Source: Dermacoccus abyssi (GTDB taxonomy: Bacteria; Actinomycetota; Actinomycetes; Actinomycetales; Dermatophilaceae). From it: a stretch of 64,000 bases of DNA. The stretch lies in contig NZ_QWLM01000003.1 of NCBI RefSeq assembly GCF_003515945.1, positions 1-64,000 on the forward strand. Reading direction: 5' to 3'. Numbering within the stretch: position 1 is the first letter of the stretch; every line of letters begins with the position of its first letter. Positions 21,236 through 29,188 of this stretch are shown piece after piece. The notes beneath the pieces are model-generated. The model ran no database searches. It was not told the DNA's origin and saw nothing but the letters and a program-made list of their open reading frames with translations. The translations under genes and the position numbers were made by a program.

Positions 21236-22537
21236 ATGGACAAACGCCGTCACGGCCTCACACTGGGAGACGTGGACCTTTCCCTCATCCTCCTCGGGCT
21301 CGTCGTCGTCACGGCCCTTGCCTTCGATTTCACCAACGGCTTCCACGACACCGGTAACGCGATGGCCACGTCCATCGCCACGGGTGCGCTGAAGCCGAAG
21401 GTGGCCGTCGCCCTTTCGGGCATCCTCAACCTCGTCGGAGCGTTCCTCTCCGTCGAGGTCGCGCTCACCGTCACGAACGCCGTCATCAAGATCCAGAGCA
21501 AGGACGGCTCACCCAAGCCGGAGTTCCTCGCCGATCACGGCCAGGCTTTGTTGCTCATCGTCCTCGCGGGCCTCGTCGGCGGCATCGTCTGGAACCTCCT
21601 CACGTGGCTCCTCGGCATCCCGAGCAGCTCGAGCCACGCCCTGTTCGGTGGCCTCATCGGTGCCGCGATCGCCGCCATCGGCTTCGGCGGCGTCAAGTGG
21701 GTCGGTGACGGTACGAAGCTCGACGGCGTGGTCGGCAAGGTCATCGCCCCGGCGCTCCTGTCGCCCGTCATCGCCGTCATCGTCGCGGCGATCGGCACGA
21801 AGTTGATCTACGCCATCACGAAGAAGGTTCAGCACAGGGAGGCCGAGCGCGGCTTCCGCTGGGGCCAGATCTTCAGCGCCTCGCTCGTTTCCTTGGCACA
21901 CGGCACGAACGACGCCCAGAAGACGATGGGTGTCATCACCCTCGCCCTCATCGGCTACGGCTCCTGGACCGACACCGAGTCCGTCCCGTTCTGGGTCAAG
22001 CTGTCCTGTGCACTGGCCATCGCGCTGGGCACCTACCTCGGCGGGTGGCGCATCATCCGCACCCTCGGCAAGGGCCTCGTCGAGATCGAGTCCCCCCAGG
22101 GCATGGCTGCCGAGTCGTCGAGTTCGGCCGTCATCCTCGTCTCGAGCCACATGGGCTTCGCGCTCTCCACGACCCACGTCGCCACCGGTTCCATCCTCGG
22201 TACCGGCATCGGCAAGCGTGGTGCCGAGGTGCGCTGGAGCGTCGCGGTCCGCATGGTCGCTGCTTGGCTCATCACGCTCCCGTCGGCCGCGCTCGTGGGT
22301 GCACTCATGTGGTACGTCGGTGACCTCATCGGCGGAGTCGCCGGTGGCATCGTCATCTTCGCCATCCTGTGCGCCGCCTCGCTCTACATGTGGATGCGCT
22401 CGCGCAAGGCCCCCGTCGACCACAACAACGTCAACGACTCCTGGGAGCCCGAGGAGATCGCTGCTACGCACATCCCGCCGGTCGTCAACGAGACGAACTC
22501 GGACAAGTCCTCCACGTCCAAGGCAGGTACCCGATGA
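21236..22537 (+). CDS. pit: PiT-family inorganic phosphate transporter
   Basis: Membrane symporter for phosphate or metal-phosphate. The 433 residues have about ten hydrophobic spans and the duplicated PiT signature: GFHDTGNAMATSIATGAL in the first half and AHGTNDAQKTMG in the second. Start is uncertain: ATG 21236 has a G-rich stretch before it, and a GTG 39 bases later is possible. The stop overlaps the next gene (ATGA), and a PHO-box-like repeat lies upstream. Confidence 0.93.
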   Translation: MDKRRHGLTLGDVDLSLILLGLVVVTALAFDFTNGFHDTGNAMATSIATGALKPKVAVALSGILNLVGAFLSVEVALTVTNAVIKIQSKDGSPKPEFLADHGQALLLIVLAGLVGGIVWNLLTWLLGIPSSSSHALFGGLIGAAIAAIGFGGVKWVGDGTKLDGVVGKVIAPALLSPVIAVIVAAIGTKLIYAITKKVQHREAERGFRWGQIFSASLVSLAHGTNDAQKTMGVITLALIGYGSWTDTESVPFWVKLSCALAIALGTYLGGWRIIRTLGKGLVEIESPQGMAAESSSSAVILVSSHMGFALSTTHVATGSILGTGIGKRGAEVRWSVAVRMVAAWLITLPSAALVGALMWYVGDLIGGVAGGIVIFAILCAASLYMWMRSRKAPVDHNNVNDSWEPEEIAATHIPPVVNETNSDKSSTSKAGTR

Positions 22538-22827
22538 AGACGCTCTCCCTTGCGTTCAACAGTGCGTGGCACGTCCTGGCCGTCGGCGTCGTGCTCGGCG
22601 CCGGCGTCCCCGCGCTCTTCGCCTTCGGAATCCGCGGTCTTGCGGCTTCGTCGGGCCAGATGGCCGACGACTCCACGCCTCGTGCGTGGGGAAAGCCGGT
22701 CGCTGCGGTGTGCTTCCTTTTCGTGTGTGCTGCCATCACGCTCGGTCTGACGATCATCGTCAGCTCCGGCTTCGGCATGAAGGTCTCCTTCGAGCACATC
22801 TATCCGACGCTGGTCGAGAAGAAGTAA
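22534..22827 (+). CDS. Small two-span membrane protein coupled to pit
   Basis: A 97-residue protein with two hydrophobic segments (about 12-35 and 52-75) and a short charged tail. Its ATG overlaps the pit stop by four bases, so it is translationally coupled and probably acts with the transporter. I do not recognise a named family. Confidence 0.75.
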   Translation: MKTLSLAFNSAWHVLAVGVVLGAGVPALFAFGIRGLAASSGQMADDSTPRAWGKPVAAVCFLFVCAAITLGLTIIVSSGFGMKVSFEHIYPTLVEKK

Positions 22828-22834
22828 GAACGAC

Positions 22835-23128
22835 GTGAACCCCGCACTCGAGCGCATCGTGGGGTGGCTGCGCCACAGCTACCCTGCCGGCGTTCCCGAG
22901 CGAGACTTTCAGCCGTTGCTCGCCCTCATGCGCCGCCGCCTCAGCGAGGACGAGGTCCACGAGCTCGGTGATCGTCTCGTGGCCGACGGACTCGTTCCGG
23001 CTGACCGCATCGATGTCGGCGTCGGCATCACGAAGGTGACGCAGGATCTTCCGGCACCCGATGAGATCGACCGGGTCGTCCACCACTTGGAGGCCTACGG
23101 CTTTCCCGTCAACGACGACTGGCGCTGA
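22835..23128 (+). CDS. DUF3349-type small protein
   Basis: A 97-residue acidic, helical protein (MNPALERIVGWLRHSYPAGVPERDFQ...) resembling the actinobacterial DUF3349 family; the pattern of YPAGVP and a C-terminal HHLEAYGFPV fits. GTG start seven bases after the preceding stop. It appears to be the third gene of the pit operon; function unknown. Confidence 0.75.
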   Translation: MNPALERIVGWLRHSYPAGVPERDFQPLLALMRRRLSEDEVHELGDRLVADGLVPADRIDVGVGITKVTQDLPAPDEIDRVVHHLEAYGFPVNDDWR

Positions 23129-23152
23129 GGGGCCCGCCCTTCACGACATGAC

Positions 23153-23190
23153 AGTGGGGCTGCACGACCGATCGGTTGTGCAGCCCCACT
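23153..23190. terminator. Terminator between the pit operon and the his operon
   Basis: Thirteen-base arms (AGTGGGGCTGCAC / GTGCAGCCCCACT) around a loop that is itself palindromic. It lies between convergent genes and can serve both. Confidence 0.8.
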
Positions 23191-23212
23191 CTCGTGTGGT
23201 GGCGCGGCTGTT

Positions 23213-23980
23213 TCAGACCTCGAGCTCCTCAGCCGTGAACGCGAACGCGAGCCCTTCGATCCTGGCTCGGGTTTCACCGTCGCCGGCCAGGCGCTCCCCC
23301 ACGCGGGTTGCGAGAGCCTGCAGCTCTTCCTGGGCCAGACCGGGAGTCAGCTGCAGACGCAGTCGAAGAACGCCCTCCCCGGCGTCCTCGAGCCGGTGGC
23401 CGAGAACCGCGTTCCCCTCGGGCACGAGCGCCGCATCGACGGCTTTGGCCACGAACGGGTCCTCGTGAGCGGGTAGCCACGCCTGCTGCTGCGCGAGCGC
23501 CCACAGCATGCTCGCGCGTACCACGACGCGGTGCGACGAGGCCATGTCGAGCAGGAGTACCTCACACTGCTCCGATATGGCTGCCTGAGCGGCGAACGCC
23601 GCGCGCACCGGTGAGGGCCGCGCTTTCGGGTCCCAGCGCGCGAGGTCGTCGAGGCTGGAGAAGACCGGGAGCCCCTTCGTTCCGTCCGGCGCGGTGAGCG
23701 TCACGACGGCCATGTCGGTGGACTTCTCCACCGCAAGGGTCACGGATTCGTCGACCTCGGTGGGCGCGGCGACGATCGGCACGAGCAGACGCGACTGGGC
23801 CAGTGCGGCCACCCAGTCGCTCTCGTTCCCGCTCTCCAATGCTGCGACCAGGGCAGGGTCTGCGGCGCCGGTGTCGTCGTCGAAGCCGGTGCTCGTCACC
23901 TGGCGGCCGGTGAACGGAATGCCGGCGGTGTCGGCCGACTCCCCCGCAGGGTCGATGTTCGGGTTGTGTGCGCCGCTCAT
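23213..23980 (-). CDS. SseB-family protein
   Basis: A 255-residue cytoplasmic protein with the SseB N-terminal pattern (ESDWVAALAQSRLLVPIVA..., then TLTAPDGTKGLPVFSSLDDLARWDP). It lacks enzymatic motifs. The ATG overlaps the priA stop by one base (TGATG), making it the last gene of the his operon, an arrangement found in several Actinobacteria. Function in histidine metabolism is not established. The frame extends upstream inside priA, so the start was set by the overlap. Confidence 0.82.
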   Translation of the reverse strand: MSGAHNPNIDPAGESADTAGIPFTGRQVTSTGFDDDTGAADPALVAALESGNESDWVAALAQSRLLVPIVAAPTEVDESVTLAVEKSTDMAVVTLTAPDGTKGLPVFSSLDDLARWDPKARPSPVRAAFAAQAAISEQCEVLLLDMASSHRVVVRASMLWALAQQQAWLPAHEDPFVAKAVDAALVPEGNAVLGHRLEDAGEGVLRLRLQLTPGLAQEELQALATRVGERLAGDGETRARIEGLAFAFTAEELEV

Positions 23981-24720
23981 CACTCGGGGCGGCCGGCGGC
24001 GTCGAGCGCGTCGGCGAGCGTGATGGTGCCCTTGTAGAGCGCGGAACCGATGATGGCGCCTTCGACGCCGGAGGGCACGAGCTCGCGCAGGGCGCGCACG
24101 TCGTCGAGCGTCGTGACGCCGCCGGAGGCGACCACCGGACGGTCCGTGCGGGCGCAGACCTCGGACAGGAGCTGCGTGTTCGGGCCGGCGAGCATGCCGT
24201 CCTTCGCGACGTCGGTGACGACGTAGCGGGCACAGCCCTCGCTGTCGAGACGCGCCAGCGTCTCCCACAGGTCACCGCCCTCGCGGGTCCAACCGCGCGC
24301 CGCGAGCGTCGTACCGCGCACGTCGAGACCGACGGCGATGCGGTCGCCGTGTTCGGCGATGGCGGCAGCCGTCCACTCGGGGTTCTCGAGGGCAGCCGTG
24401 CCGAGGTTCACGCGGCGACAGCCCGTGGCGAGCGCTGCCTCGAGCGACTCCGCGTCGCGGATGCCGCCGCTCATCTCCACCTTGATGTCGAGCTCACCGA
24501 CGATGCGCGCGAGGAGTTCACGGTTCGTCCCGCGTCCGAACGCAGCGTCGAGGTCGACGAGGTGGAGCCACTCGGCACCGGCCTCCTGCCAAGCCTTTGC
24601 AGCGGCGATCGGGTCACCGAACTGGCCGCCGGTGCCGGAGACGCCCTGGACGAGCTGGACGGCCTGGCCCTCCGAGACGTCGACTGCGGGCAGGAGTTCG
24701 AGGCGGGGGCTGGTCGACAT
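23980..24720 (-). CDS. priA: Phosphoribosyl isomerase (HisA/PriA)
   Basis: (beta/alpha)8 isomerase of histidine synthesis; the actinobacterial PriA form also does the TrpF step. The 246 residues align by eye with PriA: LLPAVDV with catalytic Asp14, [25 protein letters not shown] with the second Asp, ASGGV. The Arg that precedes LVQG in Mycobacterium and Streptomyces PriA is Gln22 here, so dual function is not certain. Lies 18 bases after hisH. Confidence 0.93.
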   Translation of the reverse strand: MSTSPRLELLPAVDVSEGQAVQLVQGVSGTGGQFGDPIAAAKAWQEAGAEWLHLVDLDAAFGRGTNRELLARIVGELDIKVEMSGGIRDAESLEAALATGCRRVNLGTAALENPEWTAAAIAEHGDRIAVGLDVRGTTLAARGWTREGGDLWETLARLDSEGCARYVVTDVAKDGMLAGPNTQLLSEVCARTDRPVVASGGVTTLDDVRALRELVPSGVEGAIIGSALYKGTITLADALDAAGRPE

Positions 24721-24738
24721 GACGAACCTTTCGGTCGA

Positions 24739-25350
24739 TTACAGGCTGCGAAGCCAGTTGGTCAGCAGGTGAGCGCCGGCCTCGCCGGACTTCTCGGGGT
24801 GGAACTGAGTCGCGGCGAGAACCCCGTCTTCGATGGCGGCCACGAAGCGTTCGCCGTGCGCGGCGTAGGTCGCCTCTCGGCCCTCGCCGAGCTGAGCCGA
24901 GGCAGCGAAGGAGTGGACGAAGTAGAAGCGCTCCCCCTCGATGCCCGCGAAGAGCGTCGTCGTGACCGGCGGCTCGACGCGCGACCATCCCATGTGCGGG
25001 ACGACGGGGGCCGCGAGACGCTCGACCTGACCGGGCCATCGCCCGAGGCCGGGCTGCGGGGACGTGGAGGGTTCGCTCGAGCCGTCGAACATCACCTGCA
25101 TGCCGACACACACGCCGAGCACCGGCGCACCGGCCGCGAGACGATCGTCAATGAGTCGGCGCCCGCCGGCCGCCTCCAATCCCGCCATGCAGGCGTGGAA
25201 GTTGCCCACACCGGGCACGAACAGGCCGTCGGCTACCGCGACGAGCTTCGGGTCGGCCGTCAGTTCGACGTTCGCTCCGATCCGTTCGAGCATGCGCACG
25301 GCAGAGCGGATGTTGCCGCTGCCGTAGTCGAGGACGACGACGTGCTTCAT
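24739..25350 (-). CDS. hisH: Imidazole glycerol phosphate synthase, glutaminase subunit
   Basis: Class I glutamine amidotransferase that feeds ammonia to HisF. In 203 residues the nucleophile is Cys81 in GVCVGMQ, and the His-Glu pair is in QFHPEKSGEAG near the C-terminus. ATG at 25350 overlaps the preceding gene by four bases. hisF is not in this window. Confidence 0.96.
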   Translation of the reverse strand: MKHVVVLDYGSGNIRSAVRMLERIGANVELTADPKLVAVADGLFVPGVGNFHACMAGLEAAGGRRLIDDRLAAGAPVLGVCVGMQVMFDGSSEPSTSPQPGLGRWPGQVERLAAPVVPHMGWSRVEPPVTTTLFAGIEGERFYFVHSFAASAQLGEGREATYAAHGERFVAAIEDGVLAATQFHPEKSGEAGAHLLTNWLRSL

Positions 25351-26000
25351 GACTTCTCCCCCGTGTTGACGCGGCCTTCGATCTCGGCGCGCTCCTCGCG
25401 CTCGTCCGTGACGTGCTTGTCGAAGCGGCGAACGGCCTTCGCGGTGGGCTCGACGAGGACTGCGTCGATCTTCGCCGTTCGCGCGAGGCCGAGCAGGTGC
25501 CCGGCGTTCACGCCAAGCGCAGCCATGATGCCGCGCAGAAGGTCGGCCGGTGCTGCGTCCGGCTGGGCCAGCACACGCTCGAGCGCTTCGGGGTGGGCGT
25601 CGTGACCGGCCGAGAGCAGGTCGCCGAGGGAGGCCTGCGGCAAGGCTGCCCGCACCGGGCCGATGCCCTGCTGCACGACATACCACCGCGGCAGTGAACG
25701 CCACGCGCGCGGCTGGACGACGGTGATCGCCTGCTTCTCGGTGGGGACGAAGGCGAGCGACGGACGCAGCGCCATCGGCACCGGGCGCGCCGCGATCATC
25801 TGCGCAGGGTCGTCGTACGGAGCCTGTGCGTGTCCAGGTCCGGCCGGGACGACAGCGCACCACGGCCCGTCGATGTCGATGACGTAGGCAGGAACCGTGC
25901 CTCGCTCGACCCACGAGGTGACGCGCGAGACCTCACCGCGCACGACGACGACCGCGTCGACGGCTGCGGTGAAGCCGGTGTTCTGGGCGACCTTGGGCAT
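25347..26000 (-). CDS. Unrecognised protein between hisB and hisH
   Basis: A 217-residue soluble protein starting MPKVAQNTGFTAAVDAVVVVRG. It has an N-terminal mixed beta region containing VIDIDGPWCAVVP, a middle block with LPRWYVVQQGIGPVRAALP, and a charged helical C-terminus (DKHVTDEREERAEIEGR). No signal peptide or membrane span. It begins four bases after the hisB stop and overlaps hisH (ATGA), so it is co-translated with histidine enzymes. I do not recognise the family; a role linked to this operon is inference. Confidence 0.75.
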   Translation of the reverse strand: MPKVAQNTGFTAAVDAVVVVRGEVSRVTSWVERGTVPAYVIDIDGPWCAVVPAGPGHAQAPYDDPAQMIAARPVPMALRPSLAFVPTEKQAITVVQPRAWRSLPRWYVVQQGIGPVRAALPQASLGDLLSAGHDAHPEALERVLAQPDAAPADLLRGIMAALGVNAGHLLGLARTAKIDAVLVEPTAKAVRRFDKHVTDEREERAEIEGRVNTGEKS

Positions 26001-26004
26001 CAGA

Positions 26005-26658
26005 TCACAGAGCGCCCTTCGCGCTCGGGATGCCCTGAACGCGGGGATCCTTGGCGACGGCCGCACGCAGTGCACGGGCGATGGCCTTGAACTGGGCCTC
26101 GACGATGTGGTGAGGGTCGCGCCCGGAGATGACGTTGACGTGCAGCGCGATGCCCGCGTTGTAACCGAGCGACTCGATGACGTGCTGCGTGAGCGAACCG
26201 ATGTAGTTGCCACCGATGACGGCGTAAATCTGCCCCTCGGGCTCACCGGTGTGCACGACGTAGGGGCGCCCCGCGACGTCGACGACGGCCTGGACGAGCG
26301 CCTCGTCCAGCGGCACCATGGCGTCGCCGAACCGGGAGATGCCCGCCTTGTCGCCGAGCGCTTCGCGCAGGGCCTGACCCAACACGATGGCGGTGTCCTC
26401 CACCGTGTGGTGTGCGTCGACGTCGAGGTCGCCCGTGGCGCGGATACGCAGATCGATGAGGCTGTGCTTGCTCAGCGAGTCGAGCATGTGGTCGTAGAAG
26501 CGCACGCCTGTGCGTACGTCGGACGTGCCGGTGCCGTCGAGGTCGAGCCACAGGCGGATGCTCGCCTCCTTCGTCGTGCGCTCGATGAAGGCGGTGCGGT
26601 GGTCTGCAGGGACCTCGGGTACGTCGAACCCGTCGGCGGTCACGTTCTGGTCGTTCAT
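26005..26658 (-). CDS. hisB: Imidazoleglycerol-phosphate dehydratase
   Basis: Mn-dependent dehydratase of histidine synthesis. The 217 residues include the metal-binding repeats [16 protein letters not shown], the second-half equivalents around HVIESL, and [12 protein letters not shown]. This is the monofunctional form without a phosphatase domain. ATG at 26658 lies one base after the hisC stop; the frame extends further upstream without conservation. Confidence 0.96.
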   Translation of the reverse strand: MNDQNVTADGFDVPEVPADHRTAFIERTTKEASIRLWLDLDGTGTSDVRTGVRFYDHMLDSLSKHSLIDLRIRATGDLDVDAHHTVEDTAIVLGQALREALGDKAGISRFGDAMVPLDEALVQAVVDVAGRPYVVHTGEPEGQIYAVIGGNYIGSLTQHVIESLGYNAGIALHVNVISGRDPHHIVEAQFKAIARALRAAVAKDPRVQGIPSAKGAL

Positions 26659-26659
26659 G

Positions 26660-27775
26660 TCATCCCTTGTGGGTCGGAGCGAGGTCGGTGAGGGCGGCGA
26701 GCACGGCGTCGGTCTCGCGCGGCGTGCCGGCCGTGATGCGCAGGTGATGGGAGATGCCGACCTCACGCACGAGGATGCCGCGATCGAGCAGCGCCTGCCA
26801 GGTCTGCTTCTCGTCGGCGAAGCCGCCCACGAGGACGAAGTTGGCGTCGCTCGGCGTGGGGGTGAAACCCAGCTCGGTGCACGTCGCCACGATGCGGTCG
26901 CGTTCGTGCTTGATCGCGTCCACCATGCCCAGCATCTCGTCGGCGTGGTCGAGCGCGGCGAGCGCGACGGCCTGCGTCACCGACGACAGGTGGTAGGGCA
27001 GGCGCACGAGACGCATCGCGTCGCAGAACTCCTGCGAGGCGGCGAGGTAGCCGACGCGGGCGCCGGCGAACGCGAAGGCCTTGCTCATCGTGCGGCTGAC
27101 GACGAGGCGCGGGCGGCCGTCGAGGAGCTCGACAGCGCTGGCCGTTCCGGGGCGCGCGAACTCGACGTAGGCCTCGTCGACGATGACGACGGCGTGGTCG
27201 GTGGCATCGTAGATCGCCTCGACGACGTCGTTCGTCACGGCGGTGCCCGTCGGGTTGTTCGGCGTGCAGACGAACACGACGTTCGGCTGGTGCTCACGCA
27301 CCTGCTCGACGGCGAGGTCGGCGTCGAGGTCGTAGACACCCTCGTGGCGATCGCGCAGACCGTCGATCCACGTCGTTCCCGCGCCACGGCTGATGATGGG
27401 GTGCATCGAGTAGCTCGGCGTGAAACCGAGCGCGGTGCGCCCCGGGCCCCCGAAGGCCTGCACGATGTGGCTGAGCACCTCGTTGGAGCCGTTCGCGGCC
27501 CAGATCTGCTCGATCGGAAGGCGAACACCGGTGACGCGTGCCAGGTACTCGGCGAGGGCGGCACGCAGCTCGGTGAACTCGCGGTCCGGGTAGCGGTTGA
27601 GCCCGCCGGCGGCCTTCTCGACGCGCTCGACGATGCTCGCGACAACGCTCTCCGGTACGTCGTAGGACGACTCGTTCGTGTTGAGTGCGACGGGCACGTC
27701 GAGCTGCGGAGCGCCGTACGGGCTCTGCCCCTGCAGTTCGGGGCGCAGCAGCGATTCGAGGGACTGCTCGCTCAT
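26660..27775 (-). CDS. hisC: Histidinol-phosphate aminotransferase
   Basis: PLP-dependent class I/II aminotransferase of 371 residues. The PLP lysine is Lys232 in [23 protein letters not shown] (from 173) and VDEAYVEF (199-206) are typical. ATG overlaps the hisD stop as ATGA. Confidence 0.96.
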   Translation of the reverse strand: MSEQSLESLLRPELQGQSPYGAPQLDVPVALNTNESSYDVPESVVASIVERVEKAAGGLNRYPDREFTELRAALAEYLARVTGVRLPIEQIWAANGSNEVLSHIVQAFGGPGRTALGFTPSYSMHPIISRGAGTTWIDGLRDRHEGVYDLDADLAVEQVREHQPNVVFVCTPNNPTGTAVTNDVVEAIYDATDHAVVIVDEAYVEFARPGTASAVELLDGRPRLVVSRTMSKAFAFAGARVGYLAASQEFCDAMRLVRLPYHLSSVTQAVALAALDHADEMLGMVDAIKHERDRIVATCTELGFTPTPSDANFVLVGGFADEKQTWQALLDRGILVREVGISHHLRITAGTPRETDAVLAALTDLAPTHKG

Positions 27776-29130
27776 GCGCGCCCTTCCTCGTCCTGCTCGA
27801 AGCGTGCCGTGACGGCCTCGCCGTGGGCCGGAAGGTCCTCGGCGTTCGCCAGGGTGACGACGACGTCGGCGACCTCGGCGAGGGCGTCACGCGAGTACTC
27901 GACGACGTGGACGCCCTTGAGGAACGACTGCACCGACAGACCGCTCGAGTGGCAGGCACAGCCGCCCGTGGGCAGCACGTGGTTGGAGCCGGCGGCGTAG
28001 TCGCCGAGGCTCACCGGCGAGTAGGTGCCGACGAAGATGGCACCGGCGTTGCGCACCCGCATCGCGTCCTCGCGGCTGTTCGCCGTGTGGATCTCGAGGT
28101 GCTCAGCGCCGTAGGCGTCGACGACGCGCAGACCGGCTGTCACGTCGTCGACGAGGACGATGGCCGACTGCGGACCGCCGAGGGCCGTGGTCACGCGCTC
28201 GGTGTGCTTCGTCGCGGCGACGCGGCGCTCGAGAGCAGCCTCGACGTCACTCGCCAGACGCTCGGAGTCGGTGACGAGAACCGACGCAGCGAGGTTGTCG
28301 TGTTCGGCCTGGCTGATGAGGTCGGCGGCCACGTGGTCGGCGTCGGCCGTGTCGTCGGCGAGGACGGCGATCTCGGTGGGGCCGGCCTCGGCGTCGATGC
28401 CGATGAGCCCCTTGAGCAGACGCTTGGCAGCCGCGACGTAGATGTTGCCCGGACCGGTGACGAGGTTGACGGGCTCACACACGGTGGCGCCGTCCTTCTC
28501 GCGCGCGCCGTAGGCGAACATCGCGACGGCCTGCGCACCACCGACGGCGTAGACCTCCTCGACGCCGAGCAACGAGCACGCGGCGAGGATGGTGGGGTGC
28601 GGGTAGCCGACGAAGTCGCCCGTGTTGTGCTCCTGGGGCGGGCTCGCAACGGCGATGGAACCGACGTTCGCCACCTGCGCGGGCACGACGTTCATGACGA
28701 CGGAACTCGGGTAGACCGCCAGTCCGCCGGGCACGTAGAGGCCCACCCGCTCGACCGGAATCCAGCGTTCTGTGACGGTGCCGCCCTCGGAGACGGTCGT
28801 CGTGACGTCGGTTCGGGCCTGGTCGGCGTGGACGATGCGCACGCGGCGAATCGCCTCGACGAGGGCGCCACGCACCGCCGGGTCGAGCTGTTCCTCTGCG
28901 GCCTTCAGGACCTCGGCGGGTACGCGAAGGTGCGCGGGACGCACACGGTCGAAGCGCTCCCCCAGCTCCCGCAGGGCGTCGGCGCCGTCATGGCGCACCT
29001 GCTCACAGATCGGTCGCACCACCTCGAGTGCGGCCTCGATGTCGAACTGGGCGCGCGGCAGCGCATCGCGCAGGCCACGAGCGTCCAGGGCGCTGAGCGC
29101 TGAACCACGAAGATCACGGCGAGAAATCAC
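27772..29130 (-). CDS. hisD: Histidinol dehydrogenase
   Basis: Zn-dependent NAD enzyme for the last two oxidation steps of histidine synthesis. The 452 residues carry [18 protein letters not shown] and the C-terminal [12 protein letters not shown]-like block ([12 protein letters not shown]). It is the first gene of the his operon. The GTG at 29130 has TAGACT only six bases upstream (29142-29137) and no ribosome-binding site, so the mRNA is probably leaderless. Confidence 0.96.
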   Translation of the reverse strand: MISRRDLRGSALSALDARGLRDALPRAQFDIEAALEVVRPICEQVRHDGADALRELGERFDRVRPAHLRVPAEVLKAAEEQLDPAVRGALVEAIRRVRIVHADQARTDVTTTVSEGGTVTERWIPVERVGLYVPGGLAVYPSSVVMNVVPAQVANVGSIAVASPPQEHNTGDFVGYPHPTILAACSLLGVEEVYAVGGAQAVAMFAYGAREKDGATVCEPVNLVTGPGNIYVAAAKRLLKGLIGIDAEAGPTEIAVLADDTADADHVAADLISQAEHDNLAASVLVTDSERLASDVEAALERRVAATKHTERVTTALGGPQSAIVLVDDVTAGLRVVDAYGAEHLEIHTANSREDAMRVRNAGAIFVGTYSPVSLGDYAAGSNHVLPTGGCACHSSGLSVQSFLKGVHVVEYSRDALAEVADVVVTLANAEDLPAHGEAVTARFEQDEEGRA

Positions 29131-29136
29131 CCGTCC

Positions 29137-29142
29137 AGTCTA
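29137..29142 (-). promoter_or_regulatory. -10 element of the his operon, leaderless start
   Basis: TAGACT on the minus strand, six bases before the hisD GTG. The -35 is weak. Confidence 0.55.
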
Positions 29143-29188
29143 GGCGGGCGGCGAAAGTGCCCTCGCGCACGTCTCACGTGCCAGAAAC

